Counted from the stretch's first letter, positions 7,407-15,350 are shown. The stretch is 17,869 bases of DNA from Cytophagales bacterium (GCA_014379925.1 JACMKY010000036.1:1-17869), one strand, 5' to 3'. Numbers and translations: made by a program. Notes: generated from the sequence alone by a model not told the origin.

Positions 7407-9824
7407 ATGCTGAAAAATTATCTGACGGTTGCCGTTCGCAACTTCCTCAAGCACAAAACCTACTCGTTTATCAACCTGCTGGGTTTGGGCGTGGCCATTG
7501 TCTGTTGCCTGTTGCTCGGGCTGTTCGTGCGGCACGAGTGGAGCTACGACCAGTTTCATCCCCAATCCAACCGGCTGTACCGCGCGTGGGTGCGGGAAAT
7601 CTACCAAAAAGAAGTTTTTACCGACATTGTAACGCCTTACCCGCTGGGGCCGGCGTTGGCGGCAGCGTATCCCGAAATTACGGCCACCTCGCGCGTGGAA
7701 GCAATCAACGGGACCGTGCGGAAAGGAGCGGACGTACTCAACGAAAGAATGCACCTGGTGGATCCGGGATTCTTCCGCCTGTTCGACTTCCCCCTGGTTC
7801 AAACGGGCGGGGCCCATCCACTGGGGCAACCCAACGGCGTGGTGTTGACGGAAGAGATGGCCAAGAAGTATTTCGGGGGAACCAACCCGGTGGGGCGAAC
7901 GCTGAACATCCAATTGGATACGACCACGGAGGCCTACACGGTGACGGCAGTGGCCCGCAACGTGCCGGCCAACTCCAGCATCCGTTTCGATTTCCTGCTC
8001 CCCTTCGGGAAGATCAAGGCAATCCGCTCCGAGAATCGCCTGAAAAGCTGGTTCAACATCAGTGCCGAAACCTACGTGCTGCTGCGACCGGGCACGGATC
8101 CGAAACGACTCGCGGCCAAATTTCCGGCGATGGTAAAAGCCGCCCTGGGCGAAAAGTACCGTCCCGGTGAGTACGTGGTCAACCTGCAACCCCTGACGGC
8201 CATTCACCTGGACAATTCCGTTCCTCCGGGCATTGAGCCCACCAGCGATCCGGCGTACTCCTACGTGCTGGGTACCATTGCGTTGTTCGTCCTGGTTATT
8301 GCCGGCATCAATTTCACGACGCTTTCCATTGGCCGCTCGGCGGGTCGTGCCCGCGAAGTGGGGGTGCGCAAGGTAATGGGTGCCGGGCGCAACCAACTCA
8401 TCCGCCAGTTTTGGGGCGAAGCCCTGCTGATGACGGGCCTGGCCGTGGTGCTGGGCGCGGTTTTGGCCAGGATCCTGTTGCCCGCTTTCAACCAATTGGC
8501 CGGGGTGCCCCTGTCGTTCGCACCGGACCTGACCACCGCTTTGTTCCTGCTGGCGCTGGTTGCCGGAGTGGGTTTGGCGGCGGGCAGTTACCCGGCGTTG
8601 GTGTTGTCCGGTTTCCGGCCCGTCGAAGTGCTGAAGGGTAAGCTGAACGTGAAGGGGGACCGCAGTTGGTTTCAACGCAGCTTGGTCGTCGTGCAATTTT
8701 CGCTCTCGATTTGCCTCATCGTGGGCACCCTGGTCATGAACCGGCAACTGGACTACTTGCAAAGCAAACCGTTGGGTTACCAAACCAACCGCACGGTTGT
8801 GGTGCCGGTGGGCCGGGGAGGCGACGAGGGAAGGCGAATGGTGGAATTGTACCGCCACGCCCTGGGTAGCCACCGGGAAGTAGAAAGCACCACGGCTTCG
8901 GCTTTTCCCTTTGGGGCGGGTCCGTGGGGCGAGATGGGCTACACCGACCAGGGGCAGAAGTACCGGACGTTTCAATTCAACGTGGTCGATCCCCACTTCC
9001 TACCTACCTACGGAATCAAATTGGTGGCCGGACGCAATTTTGAGCCCGACAACCCGGTTGACCAGCACCAGTCCATTCTGGTCAACCAGGCTTTCGTGAA
9101 GGAATACGGCTGGCAAGATCCCCTGAACGCGCAGTTGCCGGGGCGTTTTCATCCCCACCGCATCATCGGCGTGACGGAGGATTTCCACTACGAATCGCTG
9201 CATTCGGCGGTGCGTCCGCTGATGCTCGTCGTACGGCCGGATTCAATGTACGAACACATCGAAAACATCAACGTTCAATCTTCGCCGCGCCCGGACGTTT
9301 CGGTGCGGTTGGCCGCGGGCAACTTGTCCGAGCAGGTGAAGTTGCTGGCGCAGGCGTGGAAGTCGGTGGTACCCAACGAGCCGTTCAGTTACGCTTTTGT
9401 AGACCAGAACCTGGCCAACCAGTACCAATTGGAGCGGCGAATGGGCAGGATGGTGGGCATTGCCTCCCTATTCTCCGTGGGCATTGCCTGCCTGGGCCTG
9501 TTTGGCTTGGCCACCCTGGCCGTGACCCGGCGCACCAAGGAAATTGGCGTTCGCAAAGTGCTGGGCGCTTCCCCCGGCGACCTGGTAAGCCTGCTCGCCA
9601 AAGACTTCGTGGTGCTGGTGCTGATTGCCAACGCCATTGCTTGGCCACCCGCGTGGTGGGCGTTGAACCGGTGGCTGCAGGATTTCGCGTTCCGCGTCGG
9701 CGTAGGCTGGGAAGTGTTTGCCCTGGCGGGTATTTCGGCGCTGCTGGTTGCCTTGGCAACGGTCAGTTTCCAGGCGGTGAAGGCGGCGCTGGCCAACCCG
9801 GTGAAGAGTTTGCGGACGGAGTGA
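7407..9824 (+). CDS. ABC transporter permease, FtsX/MacB type, paralogue 3
   Basis: This 805-residue permease begins MLKNYLTVAVRNFLKHK, with membrane segment 1 at about 20-42 and RHEWSYDQFH at the start of the first periplasmic domain. The first FtsX domain carries RAREVGVRKVMGAG. The second carries RTKEIGVRKVLGAS at about 709-722 and ends LANPVKSLRTE. Eight membrane segments are expected. It differs from its neighbours mainly in the two periplasmic domains, which suggests divergence in substrate or partner while the membrane core stays fixed. There is no ATPase motif. The ATG at 7407 is the first in frame and fits all paralogues. Copy 2 of Uma2 is divergent 42 bp upstream, and copy 3 converges 4 bp beyond the stop. 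Confidence 0.92.
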   Translation: MLKNYLTVAVRNFLKHKTYSFINLLGLGVAIVCCLLLGLFVRHEWSYDQFHPQSNRLYRAWVREIYQKEVFTDIVTPYPLGPALAAAYPEITATSRVEAINGTVRKGADVLNERMHLVDPGFFRLFDFPLVQTGGAHPLGQPNGVVLTEEMAKKYFGGTNPVGRTLNIQLDTTTEAYTVTAVARNVPANSSIRFDFLLPFGKIKAIRSENRLKSWFNISAETYVLLRPGTDPKRLAAKFPAMVKAALGEKYRPGEYVVNLQPLTAIHLDNSVPPGIEPTSDPAYSYVLGTIALFVLVIAGINFTTLSIGRSAGRAREVGVRKVMGAGRNQLIRQFWGEALLMTGLAVVLGAVLARILLPAFNQLAGVPLSFAPDLTTALFLLALVAGVGLAAGSYPALVLSGFRPVEVLKGKLNVKGDRSWFQRSLVVVQFSLSICLIVGTLVMNRQLDYLQSKPLGYQTNRTVVVPVGRGGDEGRRMVELYRHALGSHREVESTTASAFPFGAGPWGEMGYTDQGQKYRTFQFNVVDPHFLPTYGIKLVAGRNFEPDNPVDQHQSILVNQAFVKEYGWQDPLNAQLPGRFHPHRIIGVTEDFHYESLHSAVRPLMLVVRPDSMYEHIENINVQSSPRPDVSVRLAAGNLSEQVKLLAQAWKSVVPNEPFSYAFVDQNLANQYQLERRMGRMVGIASLFSVGIACLGLFGLATLAVTRRTKEIGVRKVLGASPGDLVSLLAKDFVVLVLIANAIAWPPAWWALNRWLQDFAFRVGVGWEVFALAGISALLVALATVSFQAVKAALANPVKSLRTE

Positions 9825-9828
9825 GCGA

Positions 9829-10329
9829 TTAACGAAAAATATCGGCCAGATTTAATTCTACCCCCGTAGCCGGATCCTGGAAAGTACCCTCGACGTAGAT
9901 TTTAACCGGTTCGTTGGGCGCAAACAGGTGAACGGCTTTGATCGTCGGCACCACCAGCCAGGCTGACTGAACGCCGCCGGGAAAGTAGATCTTGCGGATT
10001 TTACCGGTCAGTTCGTCAAAGGCTTGGGTGGGCGAAAGGATTTCGATGGCGGTAATGGGGGGAGTGGGGTAGCGGATGACGTCTTCCTCCCAATTGAAGA
10101 CCAGGTTGCGAAAAATAGCAATGTCCGGTTTGGCCCGTCCGGAGGGAAGTTCCAGTTCCAGTTCGGGCATGATGTCGTATTGGGCATCGTAGGCCGAAAG
10201 CAGCAGGGTAATGCGGTAGGTCAGGCGGGAATGGTTGAGCGACATTGTCTCCTCCAGCGGGGTTTCAGTTGGGCGGTATTCCACTGGGCGGCGTTCCGCT
10301 TCGGTAACTTCAACGGCCTTCGTTTCCAT
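9829..10329 (-). CDS. Uma2 family (DUF820) nuclease-fold protein, copy 3
   Basis: This is a 166-residue Uma2/DUF820 protein of a subtype different from copies 1 and 2. An N-terminal extension rich in Glu and Arg (METKAVEVTEAERRPVEY) replaces METTELLSDY. The core is complete: KPDIAIF with Asp69, AIEILSPTQ with Glu96, Lys110, and GVQSAWLVVP. The ATG at 10327-10329 is chosen; a TTG six codons upstream (10347) is a weaker alternative. It converges on permease 3 with 4 bp between stops and diverges from permease 4 across 40 bp. A fragment closely related in DNA sequence lies at 13085-13285, so this subtype has been duplicated within the array. The biochemical role is inferred from the fold only. 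Confidence 0.85.
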   Translation of the reverse strand: METKAVEVTEAERRPVEYRPTETPLEETMSLNHSRLTYRITLLLSAYDAQYDIMPELELELPSGRAKPDIAIFRNLVFNWEEDVIRYPTPPITAIEILSPTQAFDELTGKIRKIYFPGGVQSAWLVVPTIKAVHLFAPNEPVKIYVEGTFQDPATGVELNLADIFR

Positions 10330-10344
10330 AGTAACGGGTTTTTT

Positions 10345-10352
10345 CAAAGATA
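10345..10352 (-). promoter_or_regulatory. Candidate Bacteroidota -7 element for Uma2 copy 3
   Basis: The minus strand reads TATCTTTG, an exact TAnnTTTG match, 15 nt before the ATG at 10329. As with copy 2, it lies inside the short spacer shared with the divergent permease at 10370. No convincing -33 TTG is visible. The recurrence of the motif in front of two Uma2 genes is the main support. Confidence 0.35.
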
Positions 10353-10369
10353 GCTAAAACCAGAATTGT

Positions 10370-12712
10370 ATGCTACGCAACTACCTTGTGATCGCGCTCC
10401 GCAACCTGGGACGAAATCAGGTCTATTCTTTCATCAACGTCTTCGGGTTGGCCGTGGGCATGGCAACCAGCGTGCTGATTCTGCTGTGGGTGCAGGATGA
10501 ACGGAGCTACGACGCCTTCCACCGCCACGCCGACCGGACGTACCGGGTGCTGGTCAACTTCCGGTCCGGGGGAAGTTCGACGTACGAATCTACTCAGTCA
10601 CCGCTGGCCGGGGCGGCCCTCAAGGAAATTCCGGAAGTGCATTCCGCCGTTCGCCTGACAACCGCGGAGGAAAAGCTTTTTACGTTCGGCGACCAGGCTT
10701 TCACCGAAAAGCGGGGCCTCTACGTAGACCCCTCCTTCTTTGAGGTGTTTGACGTTTCGTTTCTGAAGGGAAACGCCCGAACTGCCCTGCCTGATACCCG
10801 TTCGGTGGTCATCACCCAGTCGGTGGCCCGCAAGTACTTTGGCAACGGGAACGCCCTCGGCCAAGTCATCCGCGTCGGCAACGCCCACGATTACCGGGTT
10901 ACCGGGGTGGTAAAGGACTTTCCGGCCAATACCCACCTGCAGTTCGACTGTTTCTTTTCTTTCCAGGCTTTCCGGGAAATGGGCTACGACTTGGACAACG
11001 ACTGGGGCAACTACAACTACTTCACGTACCTGTTGCTGCGGGAAAACGTTTCCGCCGGGGCCGTCGCCCCCAAACTGTCCGCCATCCTCCAGCGCCGGGC
11101 GGAGAAGGGCGAACCGCAACCAACGGCGCTGCTGCAACCCTTGCAGTCCATTCACCTCGACACCGATTCCGACGGGCGGGCCGACACCCAAACGATCGAC
11201 ATCTTCACGGTGGTGGCCGGCTTGATCCTGCTTATTGCCTGCATCAACTACGTCAACCTGGCCACCGCCCGGGCTACCCAACGCGCCAAGGAGGTGGGCG
11301 TGCGTAAGGTGATCGGGGCCAACCGAAGCCAACTGGTGGGGCAGTTCCTGGGCGAGTCGGCCATCGTGTTCGGCCTGGCCCTCGGGCTGGCCCTGCTGCT
11401 CATCGGATGGCTGATTCCGCTCTACAACGACGTGTCCGGCAAGGAGCTCGCGTTCAACCTGACGGACCGTTCGGTTTGGTCGGTGTTGCTGCTGACCGGC
11501 GCGACGACGCTGCTGGTGGCGGGCGGGTACCCGGCGCTGTTGCTTTCCTCCTTCCAGCCGCTAAAGGTGATGAAGGGCAATTACCTTCCCGCCGGCGGGA
11601 ACGCCACTTTCCGCCGGGGGCTGGTGGTTGCCCAGTTCACGTTTTCCACTGCGCTGGTCATCGGCACGCTGGTGATCGGCAAACAGTTGCGGTACATCCA
11701 ACAGAAAAAGCTCGGCTACGACCGGGAAAATGTCTTCGCCGTGACCATCCAGGGCGACATTGGCCGGCACCTGAGGGCGGCGAAGGGCGAACTGCTCCAG
11801 CAACCCGGCATCGTGGGAGCCACGGTGGCCAGTGGCAATCTGCTGCGTGTGTACAGCAGTTCGGTGCCGGACTGGGAGGGCCGCGCCCCGAACGTGAACG
11901 TGGTGATGAATCAGCTTTCGGTAGACGGCGACTTCCTGCGGGTGTTCAACGTCGAGATGGCGCAAGGGCGGGGCTTTTCCCCCGACCGGGCCGATTCCAA
12001 CGCGTACGTGCTGAACGAAGAGGCGGTCCGGCAAATGGGCATGAAAGACCCGGTGGGCAAGCGCTTCACCTTCCACGGGGTGCCGGGAACCATCATCGGC
12101 GTCACCCGGAACTTCCACTTCCAGTCCGTCCACGAAAAGATCGAGCCGTTCGTATTCTTCCAATCGCCCGGTTGGGTATACCAGTTCTTCATCAAGACGA
12201 CCGGAAAAGAAACCCAACGGGCCGTAGCGGGGGCGGAGAAGGTATGGAAGCGGTTCAACCCGGCGTATCCGTTCGAATACACCTTTCTGGACGAAACCTT
12301 CGACCAGATGTACCGGACCGACCAGCGGACGGGCAAGCTCTTCGACGCCTTTGCCCTGGTCGCCATCCTAATCTCGTGCCTGGGCCTGTTCGGGCTGGTC
12401 ACTTACACGGCGGAGACCCGCACCCGGGAAATTGGCATCCGCAAGGTGCTGGGCGCGAGCGTGGCCAGCATCACCGCGATGCTTTCCAAGGATTTCCTCC
12501 GGCTCGTGCTCCTGGCCAACGTGATTGCCTGGCCCTTGGCTTGGTGGGCGATGAATCAGTGGTTGGCCGACTTTGCCTACCGCATCGATGTCGGCTGGTG
12601 GCCTTTCGCCCTGGCCGGTGGCGCCGCGCTGGTAATTGCCCTGCTTACCGTGGGTTACCAGGCCATCAAAGCAGCAATGGCCAACCCGGTGAAGAGCTTG
12701 CGGACGGAGTGA
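10370..12712 (+). CDS. ABC transporter permease, FtsX/MacB type, paralogue 4
   Basis: This is the shortest complete copy, at 780 residues. It starts MLRNYLVIALRNLGRNQ, with membrane segment 1 at about 20-42 followed by DERSYDAFHRHADRTYRV. The first FtsX domain has three membrane segments from about 282 and the motif RAKEVGVRKVIGAN. After the second periplasmic domain, FEYTFLDETFDQMY precedes membrane segment 6 (about 658-680). RTREIGIRKVLGAS lies at 684-697, and segments 7 and 8 are at about 710-726 and 745-763. The protein ends MANPVKSLRTE. No Walker motifs are present. The ATG at 10370 is fixed by alignment. It is divergent from Uma2 copy 3 (40 bp), and a broken Uma2 copy converges 2 bp beyond its stop. 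The transported substrate is not known. Confidence 0.92.
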   Translation: MLRNYLVIALRNLGRNQVYSFINVFGLAVGMATSVLILLWVQDERSYDAFHRHADRTYRVLVNFRSGGSSTYESTQSPLAGAALKEIPEVHSAVRLTTAEEKLFTFGDQAFTEKRGLYVDPSFFEVFDVSFLKGNARTALPDTRSVVITQSVARKYFGNGNALGQVIRVGNAHDYRVTGVVKDFPANTHLQFDCFFSFQAFREMGYDLDNDWGNYNYFTYLLLRENVSAGAVAPKLSAILQRRAEKGEPQPTALLQPLQSIHLDTDSDGRADTQTIDIFTVVAGLILLIACINYVNLATARATQRAKEVGVRKVIGANRSQLVGQFLGESAIVFGLALGLALLLIGWLIPLYNDVSGKELAFNLTDRSVWSVLLLTGATTLLVAGGYPALLLSSFQPLKVMKGNYLPAGGNATFRRGLVVAQFTFSTALVIGTLVIGKQLRYIQQKKLGYDRENVFAVTIQGDIGRHLRAAKGELLQQPGIVGATVASGNLLRVYSSSVPDWEGRAPNVNVVMNQLSVDGDFLRVFNVEMAQGRGFSPDRADSNAYVLNEEAVRQMGMKDPVGKRFTFHGVPGTIIGVTRNFHFQSVHEKIEPFVFFQSPGWVYQFFIKTTGKETQRAVAGAEKVWKRFNPAYPFEYTFLDETFDQMYRTDQRTGKLFDAFALVAILISCLGLFGLVTYTAETRTREIGIRKVLGASVASITAMLSKDFLRLVLLANVIAWPLAWWAMNQWLADFAYRIDVGWWPFALAGGAALVIALLTVGYQAIKAAMANPVKSLRTE

Positions 12713-12714
12713 GA

Positions 12715-13029
12715 TCAAGCGAAAATGTCCGGCAGCGACAGCCCGATGCCCGTGCCGGGGTCACGCAGGACGTCGCCGCCGTGGAAGGACTAGTAATGAC
12801 TCGGCTGGTCGTACACCAGCACGGCTTGCAGGCTAGGGACAACCACCCAGCAGTATTTTACCCCGAACGCAAAGTAGCGTGCTACTTTTTCGATCATTTC
12901 TTCGGGACTTTGCGAGAACGATTGTATTTCGACGCAGAGCAAGGGCGCATCCGAACGTTTGGCAAGGGTGTTGGGCAGGGGTTTTCCCCGTTCAAGTTCG
13001 TAGTCGGAAAGCAGTTCGGTTGTTTTCAT
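12715..13029 (-). pseudogene. Broken Uma2 family gene (internal deletion plus nonsense codon)
   Basis: From the ATG at 13027-13029 the frame reads MKTTELLSDYELERGKPLPN, as in Uma2 copy 2. It then jumps at about residue 23 to KRSDAPLLC, which is residue 78 of copy 2: an in-frame loss of 54 codons that removes the first catalytic Asp motif (TPDVLLY). The frame then follows copy 2 closely up to DQPSHY, where CAG has become TAG at 12790-12792. The remaining 24 codons to the original stop at 12715-12717 are still in frame and still end DIFA. The DNA matches copy 2 over most of its length, including the 5' spacer, so the duplication is recent. The gene converges on permease 4 exactly as copy 2 does on permease 2. 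A truncated 79-residue product could still be made but would lack the active site. Confidence 0.85.
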
Positions 13030-13062
13030 TGGGCAACGTTTTCTCAAAAACAACTGAATAAA

Positions 13063-13085
13063 AGGGTCTGCTCTACTACTACCTT
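13063..13085 (+). pseudogene. Remnant of a permease gene start
   Basis: The DNA after the broken Uma2 gene follows the Uma2-permease spacer seen at 7365-7406, ending AAAGGG as against TAAGGGC. It then reads CTGCTCTACTACTACCTT, where permease 1 has ATGCTCTACCACTACCTC. Translated, this is LLYYYL in place of MLYHYL, with the start codon mutated to CTG. It is followed at once by Uma2-like sequence, so the rest of the roughly 2.4-kb gene is gone. The match is short and rests partly on its position at the predicted site. Confidence 0.5.
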
Positions 13086-13285
13086 AGGATTTCGATGTCA
13101 GTGATAAGGGTAGCGGATGACGACTTTCTCCCAAAAAAAACCAGATTGCGGAAAATAGCAGGGTCCGGTTTGGCTCGTCCGGAGGGCAGTTCCAGTTCGG
13201 GCTTGATGTCGTATTGGGCATCGTAAACCGAAAATAGCAGGGTGATCCGGTAGGTCAGGCGGGAATGGTTGAGCGACGTTGTCTC
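13085..13285 (-). pseudogene. Internal fragment of a Uma2 family gene (related to copy 3)
   Basis: This stretch aligns in DNA with 10037-10250 of Uma2 copy 3, with small deletions. On the minus strand it reads SLNHSRLTYRITLLFSVYDAQYDI, then ELELPSGRAKPD and AIFRNLVF (interruptions are mine). The frame is lost near 13107, where several bases are missing compared with copy 3. The homology stops abruptly at GTCTC (13281-13285), at about codon 27 of copy 3, so the N-terminal coding part and promoter are missing. The C-terminal half is missing at the other end, where the fragment abuts a permease start remnant. It is a dead gene and marks the end of the array. Confidence 0.8.
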
Positions 13286-13353
13286 AACTGCTGATGACGC
13301 GGATGAAATGGGCTACGCGCCCTGATTGGATGATGGACAGGGTTAAAAAAATA

Positions 13354-13426
13354 CGAAATTTCGCAATCCCTCAATCATTCTGGTAACATTTCCAACCCTA
13401 CCAGTATTGGTAGCTCTTCCAATACT
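13354..13426. repeat. Small palindrome and hairpin in the array-end spacer
   Basis: CGAAATTTCG at 13354-13363 is a perfect 10-bp palindrome. AGTATTGG (13403-13410) and CCAATACT (13419-13426) form a perfect 8-bp stem with an 8-nt loop. Neither is followed by a clear T-run. They lie in the 217-bp gap between the last Uma2 fragment and the membrane-protein gene that ends at 13503. Their function is unknown. Confidence 0.3.
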
Positions 13427-13429
13427 CCT

Positions 13430-13491
13430 AACCTGCAACCCATCGCAACCTGTAACCTGTAACCTGTAACTTGTCACCTGCAACTTGTACC
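13430..13491. repeat. Degenerate 7-bp tandem repeat (AACCTGC/AACCTGT)
   Basis: About eight imperfect heptamers (AACCTGC, AACCTGT, AACTTGT, CACCTGC) run in register, just downstream of the membrane-protein stop at 13503. The same word recurs at 17815-17862 and, inverted, at 17494-17522. This resembles short intergenic repeats of some Bacteroidota. It is too short and irregular for CRISPR. Confidence 0.65.
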
Positions 13492-13502
13492 CCGTCAGCC
13501 CT

Positions 13503-15305
13503 TCACAGCTTCTCCTCCAACCACAGGAAACCGCTGCTCAGCAAGAAGAACAGGAAGAAGACGACGGGGGGGATTTCCTGGGGAGTGTATTCCTCCCGGC
13601 TGGTGGAACGAGCCGTGGGTTGTTGCTGAACGAAGCGCCGGGTGCTGGTCATTCGCCCGGCGTACTGCACGGTTTTCCAGTCACTGGCCGCGAACACGTA
13701 GAAGAAATGGGGGGAGAGTTCGGGCGTCCGGGCCGCGTGCCAACCCCCTACCTCGGGCCAGTAGGTGGCCCGGAAGGGCGGGCCGAACCAATTTTCCTGC
13801 CGGAAGCGGAGGACCGTGGACGACGAACCGACGGCCGGTCGTATTTCGGCAGGGGGCGGCTCGCTGACCAGGGAAGTGGATACCCGGGGCGTCAGGGGTT
13901 GGTGAACGAACGGTAAGTCGGGGAAGGACCACCGTTGGGCCGCGTACTGTTTCTTGGCCAGCTCCGTCGTCAGGAAGGACCAGTAGGCGGCGTACGGGCC
14001 GGTTTTGCCGGCCAGCGCCCAGCGGTGGGTTTCGGTCAGCAGACTGATGGCTACCTTTCCCCAGCCCGTAGCCTGAGCCGCCACGAGCACCCGGCCATCC
14101 GCCCCGGTGACGAGCGGCTTGACGCGGTCGGCAAGCGCAAAGCCGTAGGGAGGAACCGTGGTTTCGGGTGCCCGGTCTTCCCCGCCTGGCCACTGCACCC
14201 GCACCACCCGGGCGTCTTTTTGCGTTGTTTTTTCCACCCCGAAATCGCGGAACACCGGCAACTTCGCGTCGAAAGGGACTTCGGCGGGCAGCAGCAGCAG
14301 GCCCAACCCCTCGTCGTTCAGCGCCCGCTGAAGCGCCCGTTCCTCCGGCGACGACAATTTTTGCAGGGATTGCGCGTCGGCCACCACCAGGTCAAAATTG
14401 CGCAACAGGGCAGCCGAAAGGCGACTCAAGTCCGTTTCCGGCGCGTTGAGCCACTCGGTCCGGAATTTCCCCTGGCTGATGGCCGTGCGGATCGCCAGTT
14501 CGGATTGCCGCGCCGCCAGGAAGTTTTTCAGGAATTTGATTTCGAAGGAGGGAAAAGCGGTCAACACCAGCACCCGCAGCGGTTCGGACGCGGTCACTTC
14601 CACCGGCACCTTTTCCTCCGTCAGCAGTTTCCCCCCGCGCTTGACTTGCAGCTGATACCGGTACTTTCCCGTTTCCTTGGGCTGGTGCCGAAGCTGAAAG
14701 GGCTGCGCCACGCCCGAGTCGTCTCCCCGGATTTCCAGCGAATCCCGGGCAATGCCCGCCACCGACAGGTACAGCCGGGTGGGCGCTTTTCCGTTCGTTC
14801 GGTACTGTCCGCTCACGCGGAGAAAGTCCCCCGGATTCACCCGCTTCGTCCAGTGCACCCGCGCGACGCCTTCGGGCAACGGACTCGGGTGAAACGCAGT
14901 AGGCAGCGAATCCAGGGCTGGCAAGGCGAATTCCGGCAGTCCGTAGCCCAGCAGGTGCAATTTCCGGATGCGCGGAAAATCCCGCCGCCACGCCGCCACG
15001 TTCGTTATTTCCGTTGCTCGGTTCGTTTTCAGCCGATAACTGAAAACCAGGGGCTTGACTTCCGGATTGACCCCCAACATCCGGCTCAGGCTGTCCCGGT
15101 TAAATCCTTCCGTTAGCAGGATGGCTTCACTGGGGTTCACTTTCCGGGGAATGGAAGGTGGAAAAAGAACCAACAAAACCGACGCCACGGCCACCACACT
15201 GGCCACGATGCGCCCAGCCAACCGCCGCCGGTCCGGGCGTTGGATCGCCGACCACACCAGCCAGGCGGTGAACAGGGCGGAAAAGAGGAGCAACGGGTAG
15301 GTCAT
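13503..15305 (-). CDS. Membrane-anchored protein with a glutamine-amidotransferase-like core
   Basis: This is a 600-residue protein. Two membrane segments lie near the N-terminus (about 3-19 and 32-50) and one at the C-terminus (about 580-596), leaving a large soluble part between. Residues about 150-240 look like a beta-rich Ig-like region. RVLVLTAFPSFEIKFLKNFL at 244-263, followed by FDLVVADA and GLGLLLLP, resembles the GATase-1-like domain found in large membrane proteins associated with VWA/BatA modules. I see no Cys-His-Glu catalytic triad in the expected context, so it is probably not an active amidotransferase. The ATG at 15303-15305 precedes the first membrane segment directly. The spacer upstream holds a hairpin and a 38-bp palindrome. 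No VWA or MoxR partner is present here. The family assignment is tentative and the function unknown. Confidence 0.7.
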   Translation of the reverse strand: MTYPLLLFSALFTAWLVWSAIQRPDRRRLAGRIVASVVAVASVLLVLFPPSIPRKVNPSEAILLTEGFNRDSLSRMLGVNPEVKPLVFSYRLKTNRATEITNVAAWRRDFPRIRKLHLLGYGLPEFALPALDSLPTAFHPSPLPEGVARVHWTKRVNPGDFLRVSGQYRTNGKAPTRLYLSVAGIARDSLEIRGDDSGVAQPFQLRHQPKETGKYRYQLQVKRGGKLLTEEKVPVEVTASEPLRVLVLTAFPSFEIKFLKNFLAARQSELAIRTAISQGKFRTEWLNAPETDLSRLSAALLRNFDLVVADAQSLQKLSSPEERALQRALNDEGLGLLLLPAEVPFDAKLPVFRDFGVEKTTQKDARVVRVQWPGGEDRAPETTVPPYGFALADRVKPLVTGADGRVLVAAQATGWGKVAISLLTETHRWALAGKTGPYAAYWSFLTTELAKKQYAAQRWSFPDLPFVHQPLTPRVSTSLVSEPPPAEIRPAVGSSSTVLRFRQENWFGPPFRATYWPEVGGWHAARTPELSPHFFYVFAASDWKTVQYAGRMTSTRRFVQQQPTARSTSREEYTPQEIPPVVFFLFFLLSSGFLWLEEKL

Positions 15306-15315
15306 AGATGGGTAC

Positions 15316-15350
15316 TTCTTCGGTATTCACCCGTTGGATACACCGAAGAA
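15316..15350 (-). promoter_or_regulatory. 9-bp inverted repeat just upstream of the membrane-protein start
   Basis: TTCTTCGGT (15316-15324) and ACCGAAGAA (15342-15350) are perfect complements with a 17-nt spacer. The near arm begins 11 nt before the ATG at 15305 on the minus strand. It would lie in the leader RNA, where it could form a hairpin near the ribosome site, or it could act as a dyad operator. No regulator can be named. Confidence 0.35.

Noticed and set aside
6888..8996. 702-codon open frame on the minus strand containing Uma2 copy 2 at its end
   Set aside because: The first roughly 540 codons are antisense to permease 3, rich in His/Arg/Gln, and have no family features. Only the Uma2 part from the ATG at 7364 is credible.
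11407..13104. 565-codon plus-strand open frame across the permease 4 3' half and the broken Uma2 gene
   Set aside because: It runs in a different frame from permease 4, shows only low-complexity Arg/Gly/Pro sequence, and extends antisense through Uma2 remnants.
13430..13491. Possible CRISPR array
   Set aside because: Repeat units are only 7 bp and contiguous, with no spacers and no cas genes nearby.
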